Assembly (NCBI GenBank): GCA_019636655.1
Contig: JAHBXB010000005.1
Span: forward strand, 1 to 64,000
Origin: Phycisphaeraceae bacterium
Lineage (GTDB): Bacteria > Planctomycetota > Phycisphaerae > Phycisphaerales > UBA1924
Reading direction: 5' to 3'
Length of the DNA stretch: 64,000 nucleotides
The notes under the pieces were generated by a model that worked only from the letters and a program-made list of their open reading frames with translations, did no database searches and was not told the origin of the DNA. The number at the start of each line of letters is the position of its first letter. Within the stretch, counting starts at the first letter, position 1. The position numbers were made by a program, and so were the translations under genes. Below, one piece after another: positions 42,628 to 51,024 of this stretch.

Positions 42628-43273
42628 GACCCTCGAAGCGCTCCCCTCCCGGGCGCTCTGGTGGGCACGCGAGCACACGCTCATCGTCGCCGACCTGCAC
42701 CTGGGAAAGCCCGCCTCGTTCCGCGCCGCGGGAGTGCCGGTCCCCGAAGCGGCGACCGCATCCGACCTCGACCGCCTCGCGATCGCCGTCGAGTCAGCCG
42801 CCGCCCGCCGCGTCATCATCCTGGGCGACATGCTCCACGCCCGCGACGGCCGCACCGCCGCCACGCTCTCGGCGCTCGCGGCCTGGCGCTCCCGTCTCGT
42901 CGGCGTCAAAGTCACCCTCGTCCGCGGCAACCACGACCAGCGGGCCGGCGATCCGCCCGCCGATCTCGCCATCACCTGCGTCGACGAGGGTGTGCGAGAG
43001 GGACCCTTCGAACTCCGCCACCATCCCGCATCCGGCCACGCCTTCGTCCTCTGCGGCCACGTCCACCCCGTCGTGACGCTCCACGGCGGTTCCGGCCGCG
43101 CTTCGATGCGGGTCCGTTGCTTCCACCTCACCCCCGCCATGCTCACCCTCCCCGCCTTCGGCGCGTTCACCGGCGGGAAGGTCATCACCCCCCGTCCCGG
43201 CGAGCGGACCCTCCTGATCGGCCCCGACTGCGTCACCGAGGCCCCGTACCCCCTCGCCGCCTCGCTCGCATGA
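42605..43273 (+). CDS. pdeM: Ligase-associated DNA-damage endonuclease PdeM (metallophosphoesterase)
   Basis: The 222-aa calcineurin-type phosphoesterase shows the ordered metal motifs DLHLGK (about 29-34), GDMLH (about 73-77), GNHDQ (about 103-107) and CGHVHP (about 146-151). Start GTG 42605 lies inside the helicase gene, so translation is coupled. The pair matches the ligase-associated repair cluster, but the ligase and the MBL-fold exonuclease usually found with it are not in the window. It is convergent with the M16 gene, 11 bp away. Confidence 0.88.
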   Translation: MLFQAAGETLEALPSRALWWAREHTLIVADLHLGKPASFRAAGVPVPEAATASDLDRLAIAVESAAARRVIILGDMLHARDGRTAATLSALAAWRSRLVGVKVTLVRGNHDQRAGDPPADLAITCVDEGVREGPFELRHHPASGHAFVLCGHVHPVVTLHGGSGRASMRVRCFHLTPAMLTLPAFGAFTGGKVITPRPGERTLLIGPDCVTEAPYPLAASLA

Positions 43274-43284
43274 TCGCCGCCGCG

Positions 43285-46008
43285 CTACCGCGGCTTCACC
43301 GGGTCGCCCGCGGCCGTCACCTCCACCGGCTCGGGCAACCCCGAACCCTTGATCTGCTCCATGATGAGTTCCTTGTCGCCGACGAGCACGAGCACCCCCT
43401 TCTCCAGCGGGATCGCGCCGGGCGAGATCGCCGAGAGTTCGCCCGCCGACACCGAGGCCAGCCCCGCCATGTCCGCGGCGATCGTGTCGAACTCCAGCCC
43501 CGCCGAGCGCCGCTCCGCGGCCTGCGCGATGATCCCGCGAAGCCCGGCGAACGCGTTGATCGTGTTGGTTCGGACCGTCTGCCGGGCCTTCTCGACCTCG
43601 TCCTCCGGGATCGGTTCAGCGGCCATCGCCGCGGAGCCGCGGAGGCGCGCGAACTCCTTCAGGAACTCGGCGAGCGCCGGGCCTGTGGTATCGGCCTTGA
43701 CCGACGACGTCGCGACGAAGTACCCCTGTGTTGGGCCCATGGTGTACCCGGCGCGGGCGCCGTAGGTGTAGCCGTGTTCCTCGCGGAGATTCTGGTTCAG
43801 CCGGCTGGTGAACGACCCGCCCAGCAGCGTCGACAGCACCTCGTAGGGCACACGCTCAGGGTCGCCCATCTTCGGCCCCGGCATGATGAACCGGATCACC
43901 GTCTGCACCGCGCCGGGGCGATCGACGAGCACCACCCGCGGAGCATCCGCCATGGGGATCGGCGATGTGGCGGGCCGGGAGGGCGGTGTTCCCGTCGGCC
44001 GGAAGGATTCGAAGAGGGGGCCAAGCGTCGCGCGGACGTCGGACTCCGAGATGTTGCCGGCGATGAGGATCGCGGCGAGGTCCGGGGTGTACATCTCGCG
44101 GTACGCCGACTTCACATCGGCGAGCGTGAGCGGTTCCACGCTGGCCGGGGTTCCCTCGGAGGACCAGCCGTACCGGTTGGCATCGCCAAAGAGCGTGCGC
44201 AGGCCGACGCGAGAGGCGACCACCGTGGGCTCGTCGTCCTCTTGCCGGAGGCCCTCGAGCTGCAGCCCCTTGACGCGGTCGAAGTCCTTGGCGTTCATCC
44301 GCGGCCGCAGGATCGCGTCGGCAACGAGCCGGGCCGCCTGCGGGAAGTTGCGGCGCAGCACGGTGATCGAAACCGCGGCGTCGTCGCGGTCGGCGCCCGA
44401 GGCGAAGCTGGCGCCGAGGGACTGGATGGCCTTGCTGAACGCGACCGAATCGAGGTCGCCCGCCCCCTCGCCGAGCATGGACGCGGTGAGCGAGGCCAGC
44501 CCGGCGCGATCGACCGGCAGGCGCACCGGGGCCCCCGCGAAGAGCACATCCATCGCGACCAGCGGCAGGTCGTCGCGCTGCCAGAGCATGACCGGGACGC
44601 CGCTGGCCAGCGTGAACCGAGCCGGCGACGGCGGGGCAAACGGCTTCGCGGCGAGGTCCGCCGGGCGAGTGTCGCGTGCGGAGGGCGGCTGCTCGGATTC
44701 CTCCGGGAGCACCCAGATGATGGCCCGGGCGCTGGGCGTGAGCGTGCGGGCCGCCCAGTCCTTGACCGTCGCCGGAGTCGCATCGCGGAAGCGCTGCAGA
44801 TCGCGGGCGAACGAGTCGGGCTCGCCGAGGTAGTACTGGTACGCGTTGAGCTGGTCCGCCTTGGCCTGCACCGATTGCAGCCTGGCGAGCATCGCCATCT
44901 CGGTGGTGGCCTGTCGCTCCGTGAGCTCCTCGGGCGTGGGGCCGCCGGCGCACAGCCGGGCGATCTCCTCGTCGACCGCGCTCTCGACCGCTCCCAGATC
45001 GGCGCCGGGCTTGGCGTAGACCTCCACGAAGAACTGCGACCCGAGCACGTTGGAGTCGACAAACGCGCTGACGTCCACGCAGGTGGCGTCGTCGATCACC
45101 AGCCGCTTGTACAGGCGCGAGGCCTTGCCCTCGGCGAGGATCTCCGCCGCGAGGTCCATCTCCGCGGAGCCGGGGGCGTACGCGGCGGGCGCGTGCCACG
45201 CCATCAGGATCTTGGGCTGCTGGCACTTGTCGAGCATGGTGGTGCGGGCCACGCCGGCGAGCGTGGCGGGGGGCGCGGTGCGCTGCGGCGGCTCCTGCCC
45301 GGCGGGGATGGTCGCGAACAGGTCGTGGATCAGCGGCTTGATCGCCGCGGAGTCAAAGTCGCCCGCGACGACCAGCGACGCGTTGCGCGGCACGTAGTAG
45401 GTGGCAAAGAAGTCCTGGACGTCGGCGACGGTGGCGGCCTCGAGGTCCTCGTGCGTGCCGTAGACGGCGTTGTGGTACGGGTGGCCCTGCGGGTACAGCA
45501 GCCGGTAGATGAACTCGCCGGCCTTGCCGTAGGGGGTGTTCTCCACCTGCTGGCGGATCTCGTTGCGGACCACGTCCCGCTGCTTGTCGAGCTTGGCCTG
45601 GTCCATGGTCTTGCCGAGGTCCTCGAGCCGGTCGGCGTCGAGCCACAGCAGCGTCGGGAGGAGCGACGAGGGGCCGGAGGAGTAGTAGTTGGTGCGGTCG
45701 AGCGAGGTGGAGGCGTTGTTGGAGCCGCCGCCGCTCTCCATGACGATGTCGAAGTCGCTGCCCGGCACGCGGCGGGTGCCCATGAACATCAGGTGCTCGT
45801 AGAGGTGGGCGAAGCCGGAGCGGCCGGGGGGCTCTTCCTTGGCGCCGACGCGGTACCAGAGGTTCACGCTGGCGACCGGGAGGGAGTGGTCCTCGTGGAG
45901 GATCACCGTCAGGCCGTTGGGGAGGGTGTACTTCTCGTACTTGATGTGCTGCGCGGGCGCCAGGGCGGCGGTGAGCAGGAGGAGGCAGGCGGCAATGAGG
46001 TATCGCAT
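43285..46008 (-). CDS. Secreted M16-family zinc peptidase (pitrilysin type)
   Basis: This 907-aa protein has a signal peptide (MRYLIAACLLLLTAALAPAQ) and two M16 halves. The first carries the inverted zinc motif HLYEH (about 66-70, HxxEH) and the downstream Glu region about 75 residues on; the second half (from about 470) keeps the fold but lacks HxxEH. The R/Y pair common in M16 C-domains is visible near EEHGYTYGARAGY (about 735). It would degrade peptides in the periplasm. ATG 46008 was chosen because upstream in-frame codons would run through the tRNA gene. Confidence 0.9.
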   Translation of the reverse strand: MRYLIAACLLLLTAALAPAQHIKYEKYTLPNGLTVILHEDHSLPVASVNLWYRVGAKEEPPGRSGFAHLYEHLMFMGTRRVPGSDFDIVMESGGGSNNASTSLDRTNYYSSGPSSLLPTLLWLDADRLEDLGKTMDQAKLDKQRDVVRNEIRQQVENTPYGKAGEFIYRLLYPQGHPYHNAVYGTHEDLEAATVADVQDFFATYYVPRNASLVVAGDFDSAAIKPLIHDLFATIPAGQEPPQRTAPPATLAGVARTTMLDKCQQPKILMAWHAPAAYAPGSAEMDLAAEILAEGKASRLYKRLVIDDATCVDVSAFVDSNVLGSQFFVEVYAKPGADLGAVESAVDEEIARLCAGGPTPEELTERQATTEMAMLARLQSVQAKADQLNAYQYYLGEPDSFARDLQRFRDATPATVKDWAARTLTPSARAIIWVLPEESEQPPSARDTRPADLAAKPFAPPSPARFTLASGVPVMLWQRDDLPLVAMDVLFAGAPVRLPVDRAGLASLTASMLGEGAGDLDSVAFSKAIQSLGASFASGADRDDAAVSITVLRRNFPQAARLVADAILRPRMNAKDFDRVKGLQLEGLRQEDDEPTVVASRVGLRTLFGDANRYGWSSEGTPASVEPLTLADVKSAYREMYTPDLAAILIAGNISESDVRATLGPLFESFRPTGTPPSRPATSPIPMADAPRVVLVDRPGAVQTVIRFIMPGPKMGDPERVPYEVLSTLLGGSFTSRLNQNLREEHGYTYGARAGYTMGPTQGYFVATSSVKADTTGPALAEFLKEFARLRGSAAMAAEPIPEDEVEKARQTVRTNTINAFAGLRGIIAQAAERRSAGLEFDTIAADMAGLASVSAGELSAISPGAIPLEKGVLVLVGDKELIMEQIKGSGLPEPVEVTAAGDPVKPR

Positions 46009-46095
46009 GGCCTGATCGTACAGGCTCAGCGCCCGGCGCGCGGGCGGTTGATATGTGAGTTGATGCCCCATCCCCAGCCCCCCTGTTCCCCTGAA

Positions 46096-46168
46096 AGCCA
46101 CCCATCGGATTTGAACCGACGACCTATGCTTTACGAAAGCATCGCTCTACCAGCTGAGCTAGGGTGGC
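46096..46168 (-). tRNA. tRNA-Thr (anticodon CGT)
   Basis: On the minus strand the acceptor GCCACCC (46168-46162) pairs with GGGTGGC (46103-46097); the D arm GCTCAGCTGGTAGAGC, the anticodon arm ATGCT-TTCGTAA-AGCAT with CGT in the centre, and the T arm GTCGG-TTCAAAT-CCGAT complete the cloverleaf. It reads ACG codons. No CCA is encoded. There is no integrase or attL/attR-like repeat next to it. Confidence 0.95.
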
Positions 46169-46224
46169 GAAAGGCCCATGAGTATCGGCCCGTGGGTTGC
46201 GGAAGTCCACCCCCTCTGGCTGCG

Positions 46225-47571
46225 TCAGCAGCCGTTCTGGACGGCTGAGAGCCATTGCTGCACGAAGACTGCGATATCGGTTGGGCCGTGGGTGCGGTCG
46301 CCGTCGGCGTCGGCGTACAGCGAGCCGTCGGTGAGGCCGGTGGTCCAGGCGTTGATGAAGTCGGCCAGGTCGACGGGGTCGATCTCGCCATTGCCGTTGT
46401 AGTCGCCGGGGCAGACGGTGGTGGGGTTCCAGACGGCGATGCCTCCTTCGGGGCGGGGGGTGCCGGTGTAGACGAGCCCGCCGATGGGTGAGAGCGTGCC
46501 GGTGGGGCCCAGACGCAGTGAGTAGATGCCCTGGACGCCGTCGAGGGCCGAGGTGTCGTCGGTGACGAAGACCAGGTCGCGGAGCGAGGCGACCTCACCG
46601 ATGGCGCCCTGGAGGTTCTGGACGAGGAACGAGTTGCCGGTGGAGGTGAGCACGCCGGTGGAACTGGCCTCGAACGAGCGGAGCGTGGCGTCGGTGCCGT
46701 GGCCGACGAGGACGAAGCGGTCGTCGCCGTTGCTCGCGAGGTAGGCGGGGGAGTTGCCGGGGCTGGTGAAGGGGGAGCCGGGGATCGCGACCGGTGGCTG
46801 GCCGTCGGTATCGAGGCCGAAGCCGAGGATGGCGTGGCGGTCGCCGCTGATGCCGCCGCCGGCGTACATGAACTCGCCGGTGCCGGTGGTGATGATGTTC
46901 AGCGGGTAGTGCGCGAGCGGGGTGGCGCCGGCGTCGGTGAGCATGCCGTAGGTGGCGTCGTCGAAACTGATGAGCCACTGGCGGACTTCGAGGCTGGTCT
47001 GGGAGTTCTGGGTGTAGAGGTAGGGGCGGCTCGGGTGGTAGGCGAGGGCGGAGTTGAACGAGCCGGTGCTCTTGCGGTCGCGCTGGAGCAGCGACGGGGC
47101 GTCGGGGTTCCAGCGGTAGATGCCGACGGACGAGCCGCCGAGCTGGGTGGCGGTGATGGCGATGAGGTCGTCGGTGATCCAGACCATCGCGAGGGGGCTG
47201 TCGGGGACGAGGGCCTGGTGGTGGAGGGTGAGGGAGGCATCGGCGTTGACGCGGAAGAGGCGGACCTCCTCGAACTGCGTGGCGGAGGTGCCCGCCGCGG
47301 CGGCGAGCCAGCGGCCGGAGGGGGAGAGGGCGAGGGATTGGGTCCACGGTCCGGAGTCGGCGTTGCCGAGCAGCGTGAGCGTGCCGTCGGGGTTGACGCG
47401 GAGGGAGGCGACGGTGCCGCCGGCGCCGGTCTGGGAGTTGAAGTAGTAATGGCCGACGAAGACGGCGCGGAAGGTGGCCTGGGCGGAGGCGGTGGAGAGG
47501 GGGGCCGCGGCGAGCGCGGCGGCGGCGAGGAGGAGGGTGAGGGGACGGGGGGCGGGGAGTCCGGTGGTCAT
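46225..47571 (-). CDS. Secreted beta-propeller protein with dockerin-like C-terminal pair
   Basis: The 448-aa product has a signal peptide (about 1-30, ending STASA) and seven or so YncE/lactonase-like blades with repeats such as LALSPSGRWLAAAAG, WITDDLIAITAT and RFVLVGHG. The C-terminal 65 residues have CPGDYNGNGEIDPVDLADFINAW and DADGDRTHGPTDIAVFVQQW, the same paired Ca-binding pattern as the protein at 18356-20536. ATG 47571 is preferred over an ATG 11 codons earlier because it starts the signal peptide. Ligand or substrate unknown. Confidence 0.82.
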   Translation of the reverse strand: MTTGLPAPRPLTLLLAAAALAAAPLSTASAQATFRAVFVGHYYFNSQTGAGGTVASLRVNPDGTLTLLGNADSGPWTQSLALSPSGRWLAAAAGTSATQFEEVRLFRVNADASLTLHHQALVPDSPLAMVWITDDLIAITATQLGGSSVGIYRWNPDAPSLLQRDRKSTGSFNSALAYHPSRPYLYTQNSQTSLEVRQWLISFDDATYGMLTDAGATPLAHYPLNIITTGTGEFMYAGGGISGDRHAILGFGLDTDGQPPVAIPGSPFTSPGNSPAYLASNGDDRFVLVGHGTDATLRSFEASSTGVLTSTGNSFLVQNLQGAIGEVASLRDLVFVTDDTSALDGVQGIYSLRLGPTGTLSPIGGLVYTGTPRPEGGIAVWNPTTVCPGDYNGNGEIDPVDLADFINAWTTGLTDGSLYADADGDRTHGPTDIAVFVQQWLSAVQNGC

Positions 47572-47630
47572 GGGACTGCTCCTGGTATGGCGTAACGAGG
47601 TCACGACGACGCCCCACGTAATCAGAGATG

Positions 47631-49070
47631 TTACCCGCCCGGTTCGGTGGCGCCGCGGAGGGTGCGGATGGCGACGGCGCGGCCGGCGACCGAGCGGACC
47701 TGGTCGAGTTGGCGGTGGCCGATGCGGCAGCGGATGACGGCGGCGCCGTTCTCGTAGTCGCGGCTGAGGACGGTGGCGAGGGTCTCGATGAGTTGGACGG
47801 CGCGGCCAGCTTCGAGCGGGAGTGTGATCTCGACCTCGGCGACGCCGCCCTGGGCCAGGGCGCGGACGCGGGCGCGGAGGGCTTCGAGGCCGGGGTCGGC
47901 GGCGTCGCGGGCGCAGATGGCGATCGAGCCGGGGACCTGGCGTTCCCAGACGAGGAGGTTGCGGTTGTCGTCGAGGCGGTCGACCTTGTTGAGGAGCAGG
48001 AGACGCTCGGGGGGCTTCCAGGCATCGAGCCGGGCGTCGGGATCGGAGCGGCGGGACCTGAGGTCGTCCTCGCGGGCGTCATCGAGGAGGTGGTCGAGGG
48101 TCTCGGTGACGGTCTGGTACTGCATTTCCGCCGCGGGATCGGAGGCGTCGAGGACGATGATGAGCAGGTCGGCGTGGGTGGCTTCCTCGAGGGTGGCGCG
48201 GAAGGAGGCGACGAGGTCGTGCGGGAGGTCGCGGACGAAGCCGACGGTGTCCGAGAGCATGACCTTGAGACCGCCGCCCGGCGCCTCGGCGTTGTCGGCG
48301 GCGGCGGGCGGGGTGAGGTCCCAGTTGCGGGTGCGGGTGACGAGGGTGGCGAAAAGGCGGTCGTCGGCGTAGGCGCCGCCGGTGGTGAGGGTGTTGAAGA
48401 GGGTGGACTTGCCGGCGTTGGTGTAGCCGACGATGCAGACGGTGAAGTTGTCGGCGCGGCGGTCGCGGACCATGCGGCGTTTGCGGGCGTGGATCTCGGC
48501 GAGTTCGCCTTCGAGGGCGAGGCGGCGTTTCTGGACGAGCCGGCGGTCGATCTCGAGCTGTTGTTCGCCGGGGCCGCGGGTTCCGATGCCGCCGATTCCG
48601 CCGTGGCCGACGATGCGTTCGAGGTGGTCCCACATGGCGCGGAGGCGGGGGTAGGTGTATTCGAGCTGGGCGAGTTCGACCTGGAGCTTGGCCTCGTGGG
48701 TGGTGGCGCGGGAGGCGAAGATGTCGAGGATGAGTTCGGAGCGGTCGATGACCTTCTTGCCGACGGTCTCCTCGATGTTGGCGATCTGGGATGGGGAGAG
48801 TTCGTGGTCGAAGATGACGGTGGAGGCGTTGAGGGACTCGCATAAGGCCTTGAGTTCGTCGACCTTGCCCGAGCCCATGAAGGTGGCGGAGACGGGCTTT
48901 TGGGCGCGCTGTTCGAGTTCGCCGACGACGATGGCGCCGGCCTGCTCGGCGAGGGAGCGGAGTTCGCCGAAAGGGTCGCGGAGGTCGTAGCGGGAGGTGG
49001 GGAGCCGGACGGCCGCGAGGACGGCGCGTTCGGATTGGACCTTGATGGTGGGGTCTTTGGGTTGCGGCAC
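47631..49070 (-). CDS. hflX: Ribosome-associated GTPase HflX
   Basis: HflX binds 50S or 70S ribosomes and splits stalled ones under stress. The protein (479 aa from GTG 49070) contains the HflX N-domain (GELEQRAQKPVSATFMGSGKVDEL, ELSPSQIANIEE), the glycine-rich GTRGPGEQQLEIDRR, then the G domain: G1 GYTNAGKST, G2 region with FATL, G3 DTVGFVRDLP and G4 NKVD, with a C-terminal extension. The start is not certain: the frame is open upstream with no stop for over 600 codons; GTG 49070 gives MPQPKDPTIKV just before the conserved ERAVL. Confidence 0.92.
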   Translation of the reverse strand: MPQPKDPTIKVQSERAVLAAVRLPTSRYDLRDPFGELRSLAEQAGAIVVGELEQRAQKPVSATFMGSGKVDELKALCESLNASTVIFDHELSPSQIANIEETVGKKVIDRSELILDIFASRATTHEAKLQVELAQLEYTYPRLRAMWDHLERIVGHGGIGGIGTRGPGEQQLEIDRRLVQKRRLALEGELAEIHARKRRMVRDRRADNFTVCIVGYTNAGKSTLFNTLTTGGAYADDRLFATLVTRTRNWDLTPPAAADNAEAPGGGLKVMLSDTVGFVRDLPHDLVASFRATLEEATHADLLIIVLDASDPAAEMQYQTVTETLDHLLDDAREDDLRSRRSDPDARLDAWKPPERLLLLNKVDRLDDNRNLLVWERQVPGSIAICARDAADPGLEALRARVRALAQGGVAEVEITLPLEAGRAVQLIETLATVLSRDYENGAAVIRCRIGHRQLDQVRSVAGRAVAIRTLRGATEPGG

Positions 49071-49202
49071 GGGTGGGGGTTGCGGGGCGGTGGCGTGGTG
49101 GGAGGCGGGGCTACACGTTATGCGCTGAGGTGTTGGAGGCGCGGGGTTCGCGGGTGCTAGGCTGCGATCCGGTTTGGGCGGGTGGGGCGTCGGGAGCGGT
49201 TG

Positions 49203-50465
49203 ATGCGGTCGCGCAAGCCCGGGCTGGGGTTCATCCTGGTGACGATCGCCCTGGATGTGCTGGGGTTCGGGCTGCTGATTCCGGTCGGGCCCAAACTCGT
49301 GGAGTCGCTGCTGCACGGCGGGCTCGGGGGGACCGAGGCCGAGGCCGCGCCGAAGGTCGCGCTGCTGATGACCACGTGGTACACAATGTCGTTCCTGCTG
49401 GCGCCAACATTGGGGTGCCTGTCGGACCACTTCGGACGGCGGCGGGTGCTGCTGGTCTCGCTGCTGGGTTCGGGGATCGACTTCTTCGCGCAGGCGCTCT
49501 CGCCAACCCTCACGTGGCTGTTCATCACACGGGCGATCAACGGGCTGTCCGGGGCGAGCCTGACCGTCGCCAACGCGTACATCGCCGATGTCACCCCGCC
49601 GCAGAAGCGGGCCGCAGCCTACGGCATGGTCGGGGCCGCGTTCGGGCTGGGGTTCGTGATCGGGCCGCTGCTGGGCGGGGTGCTGGGAGGAGTGAACATC
49701 CGGTTGCCGTTCTTCGTGGCCGGGGGGCTGACGCTGTTGAACTGGCTGTACGGGTTGTGGGTGCTGCCCGAGTCGCTGCCGGAGGATCGGCGTCGGCGGT
49801 TCAGCCTCGCGCGGGCGAACCCCGTCGGCGCGCTGCACGCGGTCGGGCGGTACCCGTTGGTGACCGGGCTCGCGATTGCGATGTTCATGCTGAACATGGC
49901 GCAGTTCGCGCTGCATGCCACGTGGGTCCTGTACACCGGGCATCGCTACGGGTGGGAGTCGGAGAAGGTCGGGTTGTCGCTGTTCGCCGTCGGGATCGGG
50001 GCCGCTGTCGTGCAGGGCGGGCTGGCGCGGAAGATCATCCCGGCGCTGGGGGAGCGGCGGTCGCTGATGCTCGGGCTGGCGCTGGGGGTGCTGAGTTACA
50101 TCGGATACGGGATGGCGACCGAGGGGTGGATGATCTTCGTGGTGATCGCCATCGGGTCGCTGGGTGGGATCAGCCAGCCGGCCGGGCAGGCTCTCATCAC
50201 CCGGGCTGTGAGGCCGGACGAGCAGGGGGAGATCCAGGGCGCGCTGACGAGCCTGCAGAGCATCGCCGGGATCCTGGGGCCGCCGGTCGGCGGCACGGTG
50301 CTTGGTTACGCGATCGGCGGCCACGCCGCGTTCAACATGCCCGGGGCGAGTTTTTTCGTCAGCGCCGGGCTGGCGGGAATCGGATGGATCATCGCGGGGT
50401 GGGCCGTGCGGCGTGGCGGCGGGGAGGGAGCCGAGGAGGCGGTTGGCGCGGCGGCGGCGGAGTAG
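49203..50465 (+). CDS. MFS transporter, TetA-like drug/proton antiporter type
   Basis: The 420-aa protein has twelve hydrophobic helices and the MFS loop motif GCLSDHFGRRRVLL (about 79-92) as in the TetA/DHA1 group. Motif C is suggested by GLGFVIGPLLGGVLGG (helix 5). It probably exports a small hydrophobic or cationic compound using the proton gradient. ATG 49203 was chosen over an upstream in-frame GTG at 49182. Its 3' end runs antisense to the minus-strand helical gene at 50466-50876. No regulator is adjacent. Confidence 0.88.
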   Translation: MRSRKPGLGFILVTIALDVLGFGLLIPVGPKLVESLLHGGLGGTEAEAAPKVALLMTTWYTMSFLLAPTLGCLSDHFGRRRVLLVSLLGSGIDFFAQALSPTLTWLFITRAINGLSGASLTVANAYIADVTPPQKRAAAYGMVGAAFGLGFVIGPLLGGVLGGVNIRLPFFVAGGLTLLNWLYGLWVLPESLPEDRRRRFSLARANPVGALHAVGRYPLVTGLAIAMFMLNMAQFALHATWVLYTGHRYGWESEKVGLSLFAVGIGAAVVQGGLARKIIPALGERRSLMLGLALGVLSYIGYGMATEGWMIFVVIAIGSLGGISQPAGQALITRAVRPDEQGEIQGALTSLQSIAGILGPPVGGTVLGYAIGGHAAFNMPGASFFVSAGLAGIGWIIAGWAVRRGGGEGAEEAVGAAAAE

Positions 50466-50876
50466 TTCCTCGCGGGCGAGATCGTCGGCAGAGGGCTGGC
50501 GGGGCTCGGGCTCGGGGCGGTCGCGCGGGTCGCGGGGTTCGGCGATGGAAGGCGGGGCCGGGGTGGGGGCGAGGGAGCGGGCGGCGGGCATGGCGAGGCG
50601 CAGCAGGGCGCCGGCGCACTTGCGGGAGGTCTCGTTGGAAGACTGCTCGAGGAGCCGGTGCATCAGGGCGACGGCGTCGGCGGCGGCGTGGGAGGCGAGG
50701 AGGCGGGCACGGCGGAGGGCGAGCGACTCGAGGGAATCGAGCGTGGCTGCGACCTCGGGGTTGCGGGCCCAGTCGAGGAGTTCCTCGAGCTTGAACTCGG
50801 AGCGGAAGGCGACCTCGGGGAGGGCGAGGGTCTCGTTGACGAAATCGAGCAGTGTCTGGCGATCTTCGGCGTTCAC
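50466..50876 (-). CDS. Helical hypothetical protein without a stop codon of its own
   Basis: From GTG 50876 the frame reads NAEDRQTLLDFVNETLALPEVAFRSEFKLEELLDWARNP, then a further helical stretch (LIHRLLEQSSNETSRKCAGALLRLA-like) and a Pro/Arg tail. Codons are strongly C-ending, like real genes. No stop follows before the MFS gene ends, and the frame stays open antisense to that gene and on into hflX. The end given here is only where the MFS gene begins to overlap. Either the protein is longer and overlaps, or a frameshift or sequence error removed its stop. Function unknown. Confidence 0.5.
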
Positions 50877-51024
50877 ACCCACCCCCTTGCCCTGGCAACC
50901 AACCTGCGCCACTCTCGCGTGACCATACGGCGCGGCGGCGTGGATGCAAGAGGGATGCGTCGCAGTGACGCGATTTGGCGCACAGGACCGGAGTTGTGTG
51001 CGAGGACTCCGCGGTGGAGCGGCG

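Noticed and set aside
38920-43236. A 1438-codon minus-strand ORF
   Set aside because: It is antisense to psd, pssA, the helicase and pdeM, which all have clear motifs. Its composition (Gly, Glu, Ala, Asp) is the usual shadow of G+C-rich plus-strand genes.
46096-46168. Integration site at the tRNA-Thr gene
   Set aside because: No integrase, flanking duplicate of the tRNA 3' end or foreign island is present nearby.
42661-46248. A 1195-codon plus-strand ORF
   Set aside because: It is the antisense shadow of the M16 peptidase and crosses pdeM in another frame; no domain is visible and its Arg/Gly-rich content is typical of shadows.
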